Origin: Lewinella sp050633125
Lineage (GTDB): Bacteria > Bacteroidota > Bacteroidia > Chitinophagales > Saprospiraceae
DNA length: 64,000 bases
Direction: 5' to 3'
Assembly: GCF_050633125.1 (NCBI RefSeq)
Contig: NZ_JBOEFX010000001.1
Span: 1 to 64,000, forward strand
A model generated the notes under the pieces. The model made no database searches. It saw nothing but the letters and a program-made list of their open reading frames with translations, and had not been told where the DNA came from. The translations under genes and the position numbers were made by a program. This document shows positions 8,993-19,021 of this stretch, one piece after another; within the stretch, counting starts at the first letter, position 1; every line of letters starts with the position of its first letter.

Positions 8993-9949
8993 TTGAAAAT
9001 ACCACCAACCGTTGGTCTTGTAATTCCGTATTACCTGGGAGATGATTTTATAGAAGGATGTTTGGCGAGCATTCAAGCTTCTGAATATCCGGTAAAGACG
9101 GTTTATCTGGCGGATAATAGCCCTGAACCTTATGCTGGAGTAAACGCGCAAGGAATAGCGCGTCTGCCGCTACCTGCGGGAATTGGTTTTGGTCGTGCGT
9201 GCAATGCAGGCTTGGCCAAAGCACTAGCTGACGGGCACGATTATCTGATGATCCTTAACCAGGATGCTGTTTTGGCACCAGATACCATCAGCCATCTGGT
9301 GGAAGCTATGGAAGATTGCTTGCTAGCAACAGCAGCGGCACCATTGTCGTATGATCTTTCCCTACAGCATATCAGCGAAAAAACTTATCACCATTACGTA
9401 GCGCCAATTACCGGTCTGGCTACCGACTTGGAGCGAGGTGACCTAAAACTGAGTTACCCTGTCGATTATACACAGATCAATGGAGCCTGTGTTATTTTTC
9501 GTGCTACAGGAATGGTCGATAAACCGTGGTTTGACCCCGTTTTTAAACAATACGGTGAGGATACGGAGCTTTTTCAGCGCCTTCTTTATGAATACAACAC
9601 GCCATTGTTAGTAGTGCCTCGGGCGCGAATTGGCCACCAGCACTCCAACTTTTCGGCGAAAGGAGAGCGTGCCGACTGGATAGCTGCGCAAGTACGAACG
9701 GGTATGCTGATCTGCTGGTTGAAAGACCCACGCCGGTCGTGGGGCGGATCACTTTTGAAAGCATTCATTGTTGCTTTACACACCCAATGGATAACGGTTC
9801 GCGCTGGTAACGGTCATCGTTTGCCAACATTTTGGCGAAGAGATATACAATTATTGGGGCAATTAGCCGAAATTCGCCGCCGCAGGGAAAGCAATTATCT
9901 TTATCAGTTCGTTCAGGATATGATAAAAAAAGATACCACTGGTCAATAA
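8993..9949 (+). CDS. Family 2 glycosyltransferase
   Basis: A 318-residue GT-A fold protein. The N-terminus VGLVIPYYLGDDFIEGCLASI binds the nucleotide, ADNSP and the metal-site-like LNQDA follow, and FKQYGEDTELFQRL supplies the acceptor/base Asp region, a layout seen in rhamnosyltransferase-like GT2 enzymes. The start is TTG at 8993: there is no in-frame ATG upstream before a stop and the homology begins at once. The next gene, a flippase, starts 6 bp after its stop, so the two are probably co-transcribed. It likely adds a sugar to a lipid-linked or surface glycan. Confidence 0.85.
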   Translation: MKIPPTVGLVIPYYLGDDFIEGCLASIQASEYPVKTVYLADNSPEPYAGVNAQGIARLPLPAGIGFGRACNAGLAKALADGHDYLMILNQDAVLAPDTISHLVEAMEDCLLATAAAPLSYDLSLQHISEKTYHHYVAPITGLATDLERGDLKLSYPVDYTQINGACVIFRATGMVDKPWFDPVFKQYGEDTELFQRLLYEYNTPLLVVPRARIGHQHSNFSAKGERADWIAAQVRTGMLICWLKDPRRSWGGSLLKAFIVALHTQWITVRAGNGHRLPTFWRRDIQLLGQLAEIRRRRESNYLYQFVQDMIKKDTTGQ

Positions 9950-9955
9950 GCAGCT

Positions 9956-11437
9956 ATGGGGGTAATTCAAAGACAAGGGTTGAAGGCAGGCATCTGGATG
10001 TATGCAGGGGTCTTGTTAGGCTTTTTAAATGGCATTCTGCTTTACCCTCGTATTTTGGGCCCCGAGGTTTATGGTTTTGTTCAGTGGCTTTTTCCAACAG
10101 CTGCTGTGCTAGCTACTTTGGCTAGCTTGGGGATGAGGTCGGGGGTTATTCGGTATTTTCCGTTTTATCGGGATAAAGGAAAATTGCATTCCGGATTTTT
10201 GGGCTTTAGCCTCTTGGTAGCTCATATCGGCCTACTACTCATGTTGCTGATTTTGTGGGGAGGGAAAGACTATTTTATTGAATGGTTTCGCTCGGATAAT
10301 AATGAGAAATACCTCCTGAGTAGTTACTGGTTGTTGCCTTTGTTATTAACCCTTTCTGTTTCCTTCGATATCCTGGTTGCTTACCTTACGGCGCTTTTAC
10401 GACCCAGTATTACCTTGTTCTTCAAGGATTTAGTAGCCAGAGTGATTACCACAGCACTGATCGTTTGGTTTTATTTTGGAGGCTTGACGGTGGATCAGTT
10501 TCTACTTTTGATCGTATTGAAACAAGGGATTCTTGTCCTTGGAGCCTATGTTTATCTAAAGCGAATGGGGGAGTGGCACCTCAAAATTGATTGGCCGGCC
10601 TATCCCACCGAGCGTCTGCGAGAAATGGGGAGTTATAATTTATTTAATGTGCTCAGCGGGGTTGGTAATCAGTTGATTAACCGCATTGACAGCATTATGA
10701 TTCCGGCTATTCTGAGTTTTGAAGCCAATGGCGTCTACAGCATATTTTACTTTATTACGACCATCATTATCATGCCTTACGAGGCCGTCCGGCAAATTGT
10801 GACGCCACTAATTGCGCAAGCCTGGAAAGACAATGACGAAGTTCAAATTCAGGATATTTATAAACGCTCAACAAGAGGGGCTTTTGCCATCGCACTCTTG
10901 ATTTTTATTGGCATAGTTGCTAATTTAGACAATGCTGTTTTACTCATCGGGCCCGAATTTGCGGATGGCACTACTGTAGCGATTTGGTTGGGTATTGGCC
11001 AGTTGATCCATTGTGTGAATGGGTACAACGTGACGATTCTCAATTTGAGCGATCGCTTTCGCTGGGACTTGGTTGTAAAAGTATTTGCGGTGGTATTGAA
11101 TGCTTTGGCCAATTACTTACTGATTACGAAGATGGGGATCACTGGCGCGGCTATTGCTACAGCGAGTACGATTATGTTGACCAACGTAATTTACCAAAGC
11201 TTGATTTGGCGCTATTACAAGATGCACCCTTTTAGTTGGGAGATATTGGGAATACTGCTGCTGGGAATTGTTGTTTTTGGGGCGCAAGCCCAGCTGGCAA
11301 GTATCTCTTATCACTTTTTGGTAGACTTGGTGGTCCGATCATTGTTGATCGTCGTTTTCTTCGGTTTGGGTATTTTAGGCTTTAAGCTGGTGCCGGAGGC
11401 GCGTGACATGCTCGATAAACTTCCGTGGAGAAAATAG
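9956..11437 (+). CDS. MOP-superfamily polysaccharide flippase (Wzx-like)
   Basis: A 493-residue polytopic protein with about 12-14 hydrophobic helices and no soluble domain. The arrangement is typical of polysaccharide-exporting MOP family flippases, including the early IRYFPFYRDKGKLHSGFLGF segment after helix 2 and a conserved NQLINRIDSIMIP helix in the middle. It would flip lipid-linked oligosaccharides across the inner membrane. It forms a two-gene unit with the GT2 gene. Together with the nearby sulfotransferase this suggests synthesis of a sulfated surface polysaccharide, although no polymerase or priming transferase is in the window. Confidence 0.85.
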   Translation: MGVIQRQGLKAGIWMYAGVLLGFLNGILLYPRILGPEVYGFVQWLFPTAAVLATLASLGMRSGVIRYFPFYRDKGKLHSGFLGFSLLVAHIGLLLMLLILWGGKDYFIEWFRSDNNEKYLLSSYWLLPLLLTLSVSFDILVAYLTALLRPSITLFFKDLVARVITTALIVWFYFGGLTVDQFLLLIVLKQGILVLGAYVYLKRMGEWHLKIDWPAYPTERLREMGSYNLFNVLSGVGNQLINRIDSIMIPAILSFEANGVYSIFYFITTIIIMPYEAVRQIVTPLIAQAWKDNDEVQIQDIYKRSTRGAFAIALLIFIGIVANLDNAVLLIGPEFADGTTVAIWLGIGQLIHCVNGYNVTILNLSDRFRWDLVVKVFAVVLNALANYLLITKMGITGAAIATASTIMLTNVIYQSLIWRYYKMHPFSWEILGILLLGIVVFGAQAQLASISYHFLVDLVVRSLLIVVFFGLGILGFKLVPEARDMLDKLPWRK

Positions 11438-11452
11438 AAACCTCACATTAAT

Positions 11453-14400
11453 TTATTGAGAAAGCGGAATGTAGACCGTCAGTTTGGTGCCTGTGATTTT
11501 GCCATTGGCATCACGGGGCTCTTCCACTTTTAATTCAAATTGGTTATTGTTTAGAATCGACAACCTACGCTGTGTGATGGTCATGCCTAACGATTTGTGC
11601 TGGTATTTACTGGCAAATTTAGCTTTTTCGGCTTTTGTTACGCTAATACCCGGGCCGTTGTCTTCAATGATTACACGCAAGGTGTTGTCTATTAATTCGT
11701 AAGATAAAATGATCTTCCCATCGCCACTTTTTGTTCTCATGCCATGGAGGACGGCATTTTCTGCAAAGGGCTGAATAAGCATGGGCGGCACGCGCACCCA
11801 GTCGGCCTCAATGGTAGGGGGAACGTTAATTTCGTAAGTAAAACTGTGGTTAAACCGCAGTTGTTCCAGCGCCAGGTAGTTGTGCAAAAGCTTGAGTTCT
11901 TCTTTTAATAAAACCGTCTCTTCTTCTGCAAATTCCAGCGCAGAACGGATAAGTTGGGAAAAACTCGTCACCATTCTAATGGCTTTATCTTGTTCTCCTT
12001 GGTCACCAATAATCATTCCCTGAATGGTACTCATGCAGTTGAAAATAAAATGAGGGTTCATCTGGGCGCGGTAGGCTTGTTGTTTAAGTTGGGTGACTTG
12101 CTCTTGTAAATTGGTGCGTTCCTGCGCTTGAGCAAGGGTTTGTAATCGGCGAGTGAAAAACGAATAAGCAATCCCTAATGCTCCCAAGGTACAGATGAGG
12201 AAAAACCAGATGGTTTGCCAGAAGGGCGGAGAGATATTGATGACTATTGGTGCCGCCGCAATCCAGTTACCAACTTTGCCTTTAGCTTCTATATCCAGTT
12301 GATAGTTGCCGGGATTGAGATTGAGCAAGTCCATGGAGTTATTAACAGTTGTGAACCATTCATTTTGAGGATTTAAGCGGAAGCGATATTGTATATTTCC
12401 GTCTTGTGAATAATCCAAAAGATGGTAATCCAACTGAATATTATTTTCCTGCCAGTCGAGTTGTTGCAATTGGGTAGGAGGGTACGCTTTCCCATTAACG
12501 AATATTTTATCAATGTAAAGAGGGGAGGGGGCTATTACAGTGGGAGGTTGCTGGCTGATTCGTGTAATGTTATTTTGAGAAATCAAATAAATGTAATCCC
12601 CCAGAATAGCGAGATCATTAATATGCTCATTAGGCAGCCCGTCTTTACGGGTGAAGATGTAGTTAGCCGTAATCCCTTCCTCTAAGGGGATGCGATTGAG
12701 CCCCTTGTTACCTGTTGCCCACAAAATACCGTCTGCTATGTGTAGATGACTGATAGTGTTAGAGCTAAGCCCATCGGCAACCGACCAGATGATGAGCGAG
12801 TCTGCTCGTTGAAGGTAGATGCCACTTCCTCGGGTAGCTACTGCGATCCCTCCGCCGGGCAGCAGTTGAATATCTTCGATTCTTTCCCTGTAAATGGGAT
12901 GGCCCTCCTGGGCAATGGGAGGGGTATTATCTCCCGCCAGTTTAAATAATCCGTCTAAGCCTCCTAGCCATACGTTGCCTTGCAAATCTTCTGCAAGAGC
13001 AGTCATTTTGTTACTACCTGGCAGAGGGAAGTTTTCTTCAATATTGATTTTTTGGTTTTGGTAGGAAAACTTAAAGAGCCCACGCATCGCATGTATCCCC
13101 CAAAATTGATTGCTTTGCTGAGAGGGTTCTATTTTTTTTAAACCAATACCCCGCATCATTCGATTGACCTCATAATAGCGTTGGTATTCCGTCCAAACAC
13201 CATTGTCCCAGTATTTAAGTGGAGAAGTACTAAAGATAGGTAGGGAATCAAAGGCCACCAGATCGTTTAGACTATTCACGTTTTCAATGAAAGAATGTTC
13301 CTGCAAACTCAAATCCTCTTTCACTGTATAGACTTTTCCGGAAGATTGAGCCACGATGATGCCTTCGTTTTTGCTGATCACTATTTCACTAAGAATACCA
13401 CCTTCTTGATTGGCGTCAACGGTATTGGTAAAGTTTTCGGGGACGGGGGCATAAAATATACCATCCTCGAGGGTAGCGACCCACAGCCCGCCCCAGCGAT
13501 CTTTGAGCACGTGGGTGATTGTGTATCCTTCCAGTAGAACAGCACTGGGCTGATGTGCCAGAAGCCGATCTACGGAAGCGTAATGTTTGAGACCAGCCAG
13601 CAGGTTGTAACCAACCATAATGCTGCCGTCGCTATCATTGAAAACGCAATTGATGAAATCGGGCGATCGACCCGTCAAAAATTCAGGTGCTCCTTGCACA
13701 GGTATATGGAAAAGGGAGTCGAAATTTTGGATAAGTGGTCCAGCTGTGAGCGCTTGGACATTGGTGCGACTACCGGCTCCTTGTTGTGGGCGATCAGAGT
13801 GGTCTACGGGGAAATGGTAAGATAGAGGAGTTGGGTTTAGTCCATGATAAACCAGAAAAAAGAGTAGATTGTTATCCCAATATTTTTGAGTGAAATAAGT
13901 TTTTCCTTCTTCGGAATCATTCAATTCTCTAGAGAGATAATATGGGGTGTTACTAGCCTCTGCGTAGTAAATGGAATGGTAGCCCTGTTCTTCGATTGTG
14001 GTGTTAAAGAAAACACTCAGTTTTCCTTTTTTATCAATTCTGCCAATATTATATCCCTTCATAACCACTAGCATTTCTCCTTGCTCATCGATTTCGAAGT
14101 TTTCAATCAGGTAATATTTACTTCTGATCTGCTGAAGGACGTCGTTATGAGCATAAGGCACGATGGTATCACCCTGAACAATGTAAAAATTACCTGAAAA
14201 AGTGCTGAGCCAAATCCAGCCCCGGTGATCTTCTTTCATCACCAATACGGTTTTGTCTAGTAGTCCTTCTTCCGTGCCGTAATTTTTAAATTCATAGCCA
14301 TCAAAACGGCTCACACCATTGTCTGTGGATATCCAGATGTATCCTTCTCGATCCTGAATAATTTCGTAGCATTCGGAACTAGGCAAGCCATCTGCGGAGG

Positions 14401-14512
14401 TGTAATGAAAAAAAGAAGGCTGTGGATTTTGTCCAGCTGCGATGAAGCTCCACCCGATGCTCAAAAGGGATAATAGCAAGCGCGGGAAGATGTTAACGTG
14501 TAGTGATGTCAT
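11453..14512 (-). CDS. Beta-propeller LytS-type sensor histidine kinase (paralog 1)
   Basis: A 1019-residue protein from the start MTSLHVNIFPRLLLSLLS. An upstream extension of 35 codons would overlap the preceding gene and is rejected. It has a signal peptide, then Reg_prop propeller repeats (about 35-690, opening with TSADGLPSSECYEIIQDREG and YIWISTDNGVSRF), a Y_Y_Y-type domain (about 700-760) and one transmembrane helix (PFWQTIWFFLICTLGALGIA). The C-terminus is a His_kinase/LytS domain with the phospho-acceptor motif QMNPHFIFNCMSTIQ, a PFAENAVLHG N-box and a DNGPGIS G-box. It starts 10 bp after the stop of its paralog, so both lie in one transcript. The likely partner is the LytTR regulator at 17.9-18.6 kb. 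The ligand is unknown. Confidence 0.9.
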   Translation of the reverse strand: MTSLHVNIFPRLLLSLLSIGWSFIAAGQNPQPSFFHYTSADGLPSSECYEIIQDREGYIWISTDNGVSRFDGYEFKNYGTEEGLLDKTVLVMKEDHRGWIWLSTFSGNFYIVQGDTIVPYAHNDVLQQIRSKYYLIENFEIDEQGEMLVVMKGYNIGRIDKKGKLSVFFNTTIEEQGYHSIYYAEASNTPYYLSRELNDSEEGKTYFTQKYWDNNLLFFLVYHGLNPTPLSYHFPVDHSDRPQQGAGSRTNVQALTAGPLIQNFDSLFHIPVQGAPEFLTGRSPDFINCVFNDSDGSIMVGYNLLAGLKHYASVDRLLAHQPSAVLLEGYTITHVLKDRWGGLWVATLEDGIFYAPVPENFTNTVDANQEGGILSEIVISKNEGIIVAQSSGKVYTVKEDLSLQEHSFIENVNSLNDLVAFDSLPIFSTSPLKYWDNGVWTEYQRYYEVNRMMRGIGLKKIEPSQQSNQFWGIHAMRGLFKFSYQNQKINIEENFPLPGSNKMTALAEDLQGNVWLGGLDGLFKLAGDNTPPIAQEGHPIYRERIEDIQLLPGGGIAVATRGSGIYLQRADSLIIWSVADGLSSNTISHLHIADGILWATGNKGLNRIPLEEGITANYIFTRKDGLPNEHINDLAILGDYIYLISQNNITRISQQPPTVIAPSPLYIDKIFVNGKAYPPTQLQQLDWQENNIQLDYHLLDYSQDGNIQYRFRLNPQNEWFTTVNNSMDLLNLNPGNYQLDIEAKGKVGNWIAAAPIVINISPPFWQTIWFFLICTLGALGIAYSFFTRRLQTLAQAQERTNLQEQVTQLKQQAYRAQMNPHFIFNCMSTIQGMIIGDQGEQDKAIRMVTSFSQLIRSALEFAEEETVLLKEELKLLHNYLALEQLRFNHSFTYEINVPPTIEADWVRVPPMLIQPFAENAVLHGMRTKSGDGKIILSYELIDNTLRVIIEDNGPGISVTKAEKAKFASKYQHKSLGMTITQRRLSILNNNQFELKVEEPRDANGKITGTKLTVYIPLSQ

Positions 14513-14522
14513 AGCCGTTGGA

Positions 14523-17500
14523 TTAACTAAAGACTGGAATATTGATCGTAACGGTGGTACCGACAATATTACCGTGCTCATCCTTAGGTTCTTCGATAAG
14601 GAAGTTGTAGTCTTCATTATTGAGAATCTCCAATCTCCGCTGGGTAATTGTCATGCCTAGTGACTTGTGCTGATATTTGCTTTGGGTTTTATGTTTTTGA
14701 GCCTTGGTTGCACTGATTCCTGGCCCATTGTCTATAATTTTCACTTGTAAGCTTTCCTCCGCTAATTCATACTGGATGACGATTTTACCATCACCAGTTT
14801 TTTTCTCCATTCCGTGCAAGACGGCATTCTCTACGAAAGGCTGTACGAGCATTGGCGGAAGCCTAATCCAGTCAGGATCTAAATCAGGGTCAATCTCAAT
14901 AGCATAGGAAAAGTTGTGATTAAAGCGAATTTGTTCGAGTGACAAATAGTTTTCCAAAAGGGTTATTTCTTCTTCTAAACTCAGGGTTTCTGCTTCCGAA
15001 AACTCTAAAGACATTCGAATCAATCGAGAAAAGTTGGCAAGCATTTTTACAGCCTGATCCTGGTCGTGATTATCGCCAATAATCATTCCCTGGATGGTAC
15101 TCATGCAGTTGAAAATGAAGTGCGGATTCATCTGCGCACGGTAGGCACGTTGTTTGAGTTCTGTGACTTGCTCTTTAAGTTTTAGTCGTTCCTGTTCTCT
15201 GGCTAATAAGTTGAGTCTGCGCTTGAATAACCAGTAAATAAACACCAAGCCCAATGCTAGTCCTAAGATGATAAACCAGCTTCGTTGCCAAAAAGGAGGT
15301 GTGACTACAATCGATAAGGAGGTTGATGGACTCCATTGCTGATCATTTTGTAACGCCTGAATTTCCAAGGTATACGCATTAGGAGCAAGATCAATTAAGG
15401 TAAGGCGGGGTTCATTAGTTTCCACCCATGGAGCATTTGCTAATAATCGATACCGGAATCGGTTGGGGCGATAAGCAGCAAAGTTAAGCGCAGAGAAGTT
15501 GATATTGATCGTACTTGCGTAAGGTACTTGCTTGTGGGAGGCAACAGGAACATTTTCTTCATTGACAATGATAGTTTGAATGACCACCTCTAAATGATGA
15601 TACCTGTTTTCCAACGAAAGTGGGAAAATATTGATTTGTTGAGGATCTAAAGTCCAGAGTTGATCTTTTTGAAAAGCAATGTCAATGATATCCAGAGAGG
15701 AAAGACCATTCTTGGGAGACAGGAAGTAAGTTTGCCGTAAAGTATCCTGGTAAGTGATTTTAAAGATGCCGGTTCGATTAAGCACCCAAATATTCCCTTC
15801 GGGGTCCGTGTGTATTTTATTAACGGGATGTTTTGCCATCTCCTCATTGAAGGAAGGATTAATCAATTGCCCATTTTTATAATGCAATAAACCTTTTCGT
15901 TTAGTGCCAATCAGTAAGGATTCATCGGGCAGTAATTCCAAGGCATTGATTTGCTCATTATGCAAAAGACTGTCGTTGAATAGTAAGAGCGTATTTGCTC
16001 GTTGTGAAAACTGATAAAGACCTGCTCTTGAGCCGACCCAAAGATGATCTAAATCACGTCCGGCAGCACAGTTGATATTTTTTATATCAAATGGAAAGAG
16101 GACTTGCTGGAGTGTATTTTCCTCGTCTTCCTCTCCCAATGTAAGTTGATACAGATAAACATGGGAATAACCTGTAATATCAGCTGTAGGAGGTAGGTCA
16201 TCGATCAGTCCGTGTATCGCTACAGTGGTGGAGGTGATCGTGTCGTTGATATGATGGTAAATGGTATGCCAGGCGTCTTGTTTGAAGATTTTTATTGGAG
16301 CACTGGTTAGTAATGTCTGTGAATTTTGATCGTATTCTACCATTAATAAATCAAAAGCATTAGCTAAAGGAGGGAGCTCTTTTTGTAGTTTTTCTTGATG
16401 AATTTTAAACCACCTCCCTTCTTTAGTTCCGATATACAAATCTTCCTGATGAGGGTAGGTAGAGGTGATACCTTTGTATTGGTCGGGGGCAATGTTAAGA
16501 TCAAAAATTTTGTGGTGAATGGAGGGGATATAGAATATTCCCTTTTGGGTAGTGGCTACCCATATACCTCCGGATTGGTCTTCAAAAAGGTGGCTAATGG
16601 TGTAGTTTTCGAACAAGCTGAATGCAAGATGGTCTACTTGGAAATCTTCTTTACTGTTGTATACCCTCAATCCTCTTCCTTCGTAAAAACCAATATAAAC
16701 CATTCCTGTTTTAGACTCCAGGATGCAATTGATTGTTCCGTGGTGAAACGGCTGACTCCTTTGGACATTGAAGTGTTGGTCCAGGAATATGTTATTGGTT
16801 TTGTAATTGAAAAAGTATTGGCCTCCGAGTTTGAAAAAATAAGAGGTTTTACCCCCTGCACCTGTGAAATTGCTACTGTTTAAAGTAATTTCTGTTTGGT
16901 AGTTTTTCGCGATGGTACTTTTAAAACTCAAAAAATGGAAATTTGAAAAAGGTATTTTATCGTTTCTGGTACTGTTTTGGAGGAAACCTTCATCTATTTC
17001 GTAAAGGCCAAATTGGAGCGAGGATTTCAAAGGAAGGGTCCAATCAGAAACTTCGCCTTGTGGCGTAATTTTAATTATTGATTTATACATAAGGGAGGCG
17101 TGTAAATTACCTTCCTTGTCTACAATGAAATTGTGTACTAAATTATAATCAGTCCTGGATTCTTGAAAAATGTGATTGTGTTCATAGGCAGCAATAGTGT
17201 CTCCTCTGTGAATATAGAAATTACCCGAAAGGGTATTCATCCAAATCCAACCGCGATGGTCTTCGTGCATGAAGAGTACGGTTTTATCCAAAAGACCTTC
17301 TTTCGTGCCATAGTTTTTGAATTCGTCGCCATTGAATCTACTGACGCCGTTGTCGGTAGATATCCAGATGTACCCCTTTTTATCTTGTAGTATTTCGTAG
17401 CATTCGGAGCTGGGCAGGCCGTCTTCGGTGGTGTAGTTAAAAGAAAAAGGCTGAACTGATTGCGCAGCTACCAACCCGGAATAGAGGATCAGGTTGGTGA

Positions 17501-17546
17501 ACCAAAGGAGGCGTTTTAAGCCTGATATGGGAAGAGAGCTGTGCAT
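14523..17546 (-). CDS. Beta-propeller LytS-type sensor histidine kinase (paralog 2)
   Basis: A 1007-residue paralog of the following gene, with the same order: signal peptide (to about residue 28), propeller repeats (TEDGLPSSECYEILQDKKGY), a Y_Y_Y-type domain, a transmembrane helix (WFIILGLALGLVFIYWLF) and a LytS kinase domain with NPHFIFNCMSTIQG, a PFVENAVLHG N-box and DNGPGIS. The kinase parts of the pair are nearly identical over long stretches, while the propellers diverge strongly in the middle. That fits duplication followed by sensor diversification. It is first in the tandem pair and lies 341 bp downstream of the LytTR gene. Confidence 0.9.
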   Translation of the reverse strand: MHSSLPISGLKRLLWFTNLILYSGLVAAQSVQPFSFNYTTEDGLPSSECYEILQDKKGYIWISTDNGVSRFNGDEFKNYGTKEGLLDKTVLFMHEDHRGWIWMNTLSGNFYIHRGDTIAAYEHNHIFQESRTDYNLVHNFIVDKEGNLHASLMYKSIIKITPQGEVSDWTLPLKSSLQFGLYEIDEGFLQNSTRNDKIPFSNFHFLSFKSTIAKNYQTEITLNSSNFTGAGGKTSYFFKLGGQYFFNYKTNNIFLDQHFNVQRSQPFHHGTINCILESKTGMVYIGFYEGRGLRVYNSKEDFQVDHLAFSLFENYTISHLFEDQSGGIWVATTQKGIFYIPSIHHKIFDLNIAPDQYKGITSTYPHQEDLYIGTKEGRWFKIHQEKLQKELPPLANAFDLLMVEYDQNSQTLLTSAPIKIFKQDAWHTIYHHINDTITSTTVAIHGLIDDLPPTADITGYSHVYLYQLTLGEEDEENTLQQVLFPFDIKNINCAAGRDLDHLWVGSRAGLYQFSQRANTLLLFNDSLLHNEQINALELLPDESLLIGTKRKGLLHYKNGQLINPSFNEEMAKHPVNKIHTDPEGNIWVLNRTGIFKITYQDTLRQTYFLSPKNGLSSLDIIDIAFQKDQLWTLDPQQINIFPLSLENRYHHLEVVIQTIIVNEENVPVASHKQVPYASTININFSALNFAAYRPNRFRYRLLANAPWVETNEPRLTLIDLAPNAYTLEIQALQNDQQWSPSTSLSIVVTPPFWQRSWFIILGLALGLVFIYWLFKRRLNLLAREQERLKLKEQVTELKQRAYRAQMNPHFIFNCMSTIQGMIIGDNHDQDQAVKMLANFSRLIRMSLEFSEAETLSLEEEITLLENYLSLEQIRFNHNFSYAIEIDPDLDPDWIRLPPMLVQPFVENAVLHGMEKKTGDGKIVIQYELAEESLQVKIIDNGPGISATKAQKHKTQSKYQHKSLGMTITQRRLEILNNEDYNFLIEEPKDEHGNIVGTTVTINIPVFS

Positions 17547-17887
17547 TGTTTGTCGTAAGTAATGCTCAAGTGGTTTTTGCGCAATAACACGGTGAAAATA
17601 AGCAATCTTTTTTGGAACACTGAGCAGTGAATGCTTTACCTAAAGCAGTGGTTTGCAGAATTCGAGATGATGGGCTCTGAATTCAAGATGGTAAGTTCCG
17701 AATATTAGATAAAGAGAATGTATATTTTTTTTCAACTTACATTTGAGAAGTAAGCAGGAGGATTATTTGATGTTTTGACGAATGCTTACAAAACGCGCTT
17801 TCTCAAAAGATTTAAGCTCTCTCTTGAAATTAGGTTCCGATTAAGTAACAGCTGAAACGTTGCTACTTAATCGGTTTTTAAAAGCAC
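17547..17887. other. Intergenic region between LytTR regulator and sensor kinases
   Basis: This 341-bp stretch is AT-rich and has no supportable gene. It holds the hairpin at 17837-17874 just downstream of the LytTR gene, and it must contain the promoter for the two sensor-kinase genes, which I could not place exactly. Confidence 0.6.
17837..17874 (-). terminator. Hairpin downstream of LytTR gene
   Basis: CCGATTAAGTA (17837-17847) pairs with TACTTAATCGG (17864-17874), an 11-bp perfect stem located 14 bp beyond the LytTR stop. On the plus strand it is followed by TTTTTA; on the minus strand no strong T-run follows. It separates the regulator gene from the kinase genes. Confidence 0.5.
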
Positions 17888-18640
17888 CTAGAATTTTTTT
17901 ATTCTTTTAATAAAATCCTCCCTTCTGGCACGTGCTAAAGGGATCGGCGTTTTGTCGCGCATGATGATTGTACCACCGTCCTGAAATAAATAACTGGAAA
18001 CCCACCTTAAATTAATAACATGCGACTGATGGCAACGAAAAAAGCTGCTCTCAGGTAGCATTTTTGCAAATTCGCCAATGTTTTTGGCGACCGTTATCAC
18101 CGGCTGGCTCTCACTGTGAAAAGCAGTAGTGCCCCGGTCGGAACTAAGTCTCATCAGCCCAGACAATGGAATGAAATGGTAACCTTGGTCATTGTTGACT
18201 ACAATTGTTTCGGGTTCATTTTTATCCCAATCATTACGCATGGCCTGCAAGCGCCCAGAGAGTTGATGGTTGTTTCTCTCCTTAATAGATTTCTGTACCA
18301 CATAGATAAGACGATCTGGGTCGATGGGCTTTAGTAGATAGTCCAACGCGCTGTATTCGAAGGCCTGAAGGGCGTATTGGTCATAGGCAGTGACAAACAC
18401 CAGCTGGAAGCTTGGCTGCTTGATCATCTCCAGTAGGTCGAAGCCGGTATGTTGGCCAATACGAATATCAAGGAAGACGATTTCTGGCTCCAGTTGCTGG
18501 ATCAGCTTGCCTGCGTCAATGATATTGCCCGCTTCGCCAACAATTTCGACTTCCGGACAATACATCTTCAATATGCGGGAAAGGGTAATACGGGCTGTCG
18601 TTTCATCGTCGACCAGGAGAGCCCTCAAACTGTTTTTCAT
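17888..18640 (-). CDS. LytTR-family response regulator
   Basis: A 250-residue protein with a receiver domain (about 5-120: ALLVDDETTARITL, phospho-acceptor Asp in VFLDIRIG, switch residues in FVTAYDQYALQAF, and DYLLKPI) and a C-terminal LytTR DNA-binding domain (about 150-248: FFRCHQSHVINLRWV and RARREDFIKRI). It is the natural partner of the two LytS-type kinases encoded downstream on the same strand, so a single regulator may integrate two sensors. Target genes are not apparent; the adjacent surface-glycan genes are one guess. Confidence 0.92.
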   Translation of the reverse strand: MKNSLRALLVDDETTARITLSRILKMYCPEVEIVGEAGNIIDAGKLIQQLEPEIVFLDIRIGQHTGFDLLEMIKQPSFQLVFVTAYDQYALQAFEYSALDYLLKPIDPDRLIYVVQKSIKERNNHQLSGRLQAMRNDWDKNEPETIVVNNDQGYHFIPLSGLMRLSSDRGTTAFHSESQPVITVAKNIGEFAKMLPESSFFRCHQSHVINLRWVSSYLFQDGGTIIMRDKTPIPLARARREDFIKRIKKF

Positions 18641-18820
18641 ACTAGTTTATGTCTTGGGATTAACCGAAGCGCAGAGAGAAAATCATTCTACGGTAGGCAG
18701 CAGCAAGTTGCGGCTAGCCAAGCGAAGCAAGATAGGAGAATTTGAGATAAATTACTAAACTTTAACCTTCGCTGCAGGTTAAAGACATCAAATCAAAATG
18801 TCTTTGATATTATTCACCTT

Positions 18821-19021
18821 CTACAGAAATCCTAGCTTTTTTTGTAACCTCCTATTCCTATCAACTTTGATAAGCCCACTACTGTAGCCATCTAATTTAA
18901 AACCAACAATCCCTTCCAACTCTTGAAAGAAATCATCGAATTCGAATACAACAGGTTCTTCATCGTCTAATACGAAGGAAGCTTTGATCGAAGCATTCAA
19001 TATCTTAAATCGTTGGGCCAT
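18821..19021 (-). CDS. Small hypothetical protein
   Basis: A 66-residue acidic protein (MAQRFKILNASIKASFVLDDEE, with EFDDFFQELEG in the middle) and a basic C-terminus. No family is recognised and there is no signal peptide. Codon use looks protein-like, and the Asp/Glu-rich composition is unlike the chance frames around it, but it could still be spurious or the remnant of a longer gene. Confidence 0.4.
   Translation of the reverse strand: MAQRFKILNASIKASFVLDDEEPVVFEFDDFFQELEGIVGFKLDGYSSGLIKVDRNRRLQKKLGFL

Noticed and set aside
14513..14617. Thirty-five extra residues on sensor kinase paralog 1
   Set aside because: They overlap the end of the upstream paralog and precede a clean signal peptide; the ATG at 14512 leaves a normal 10-bp gap.
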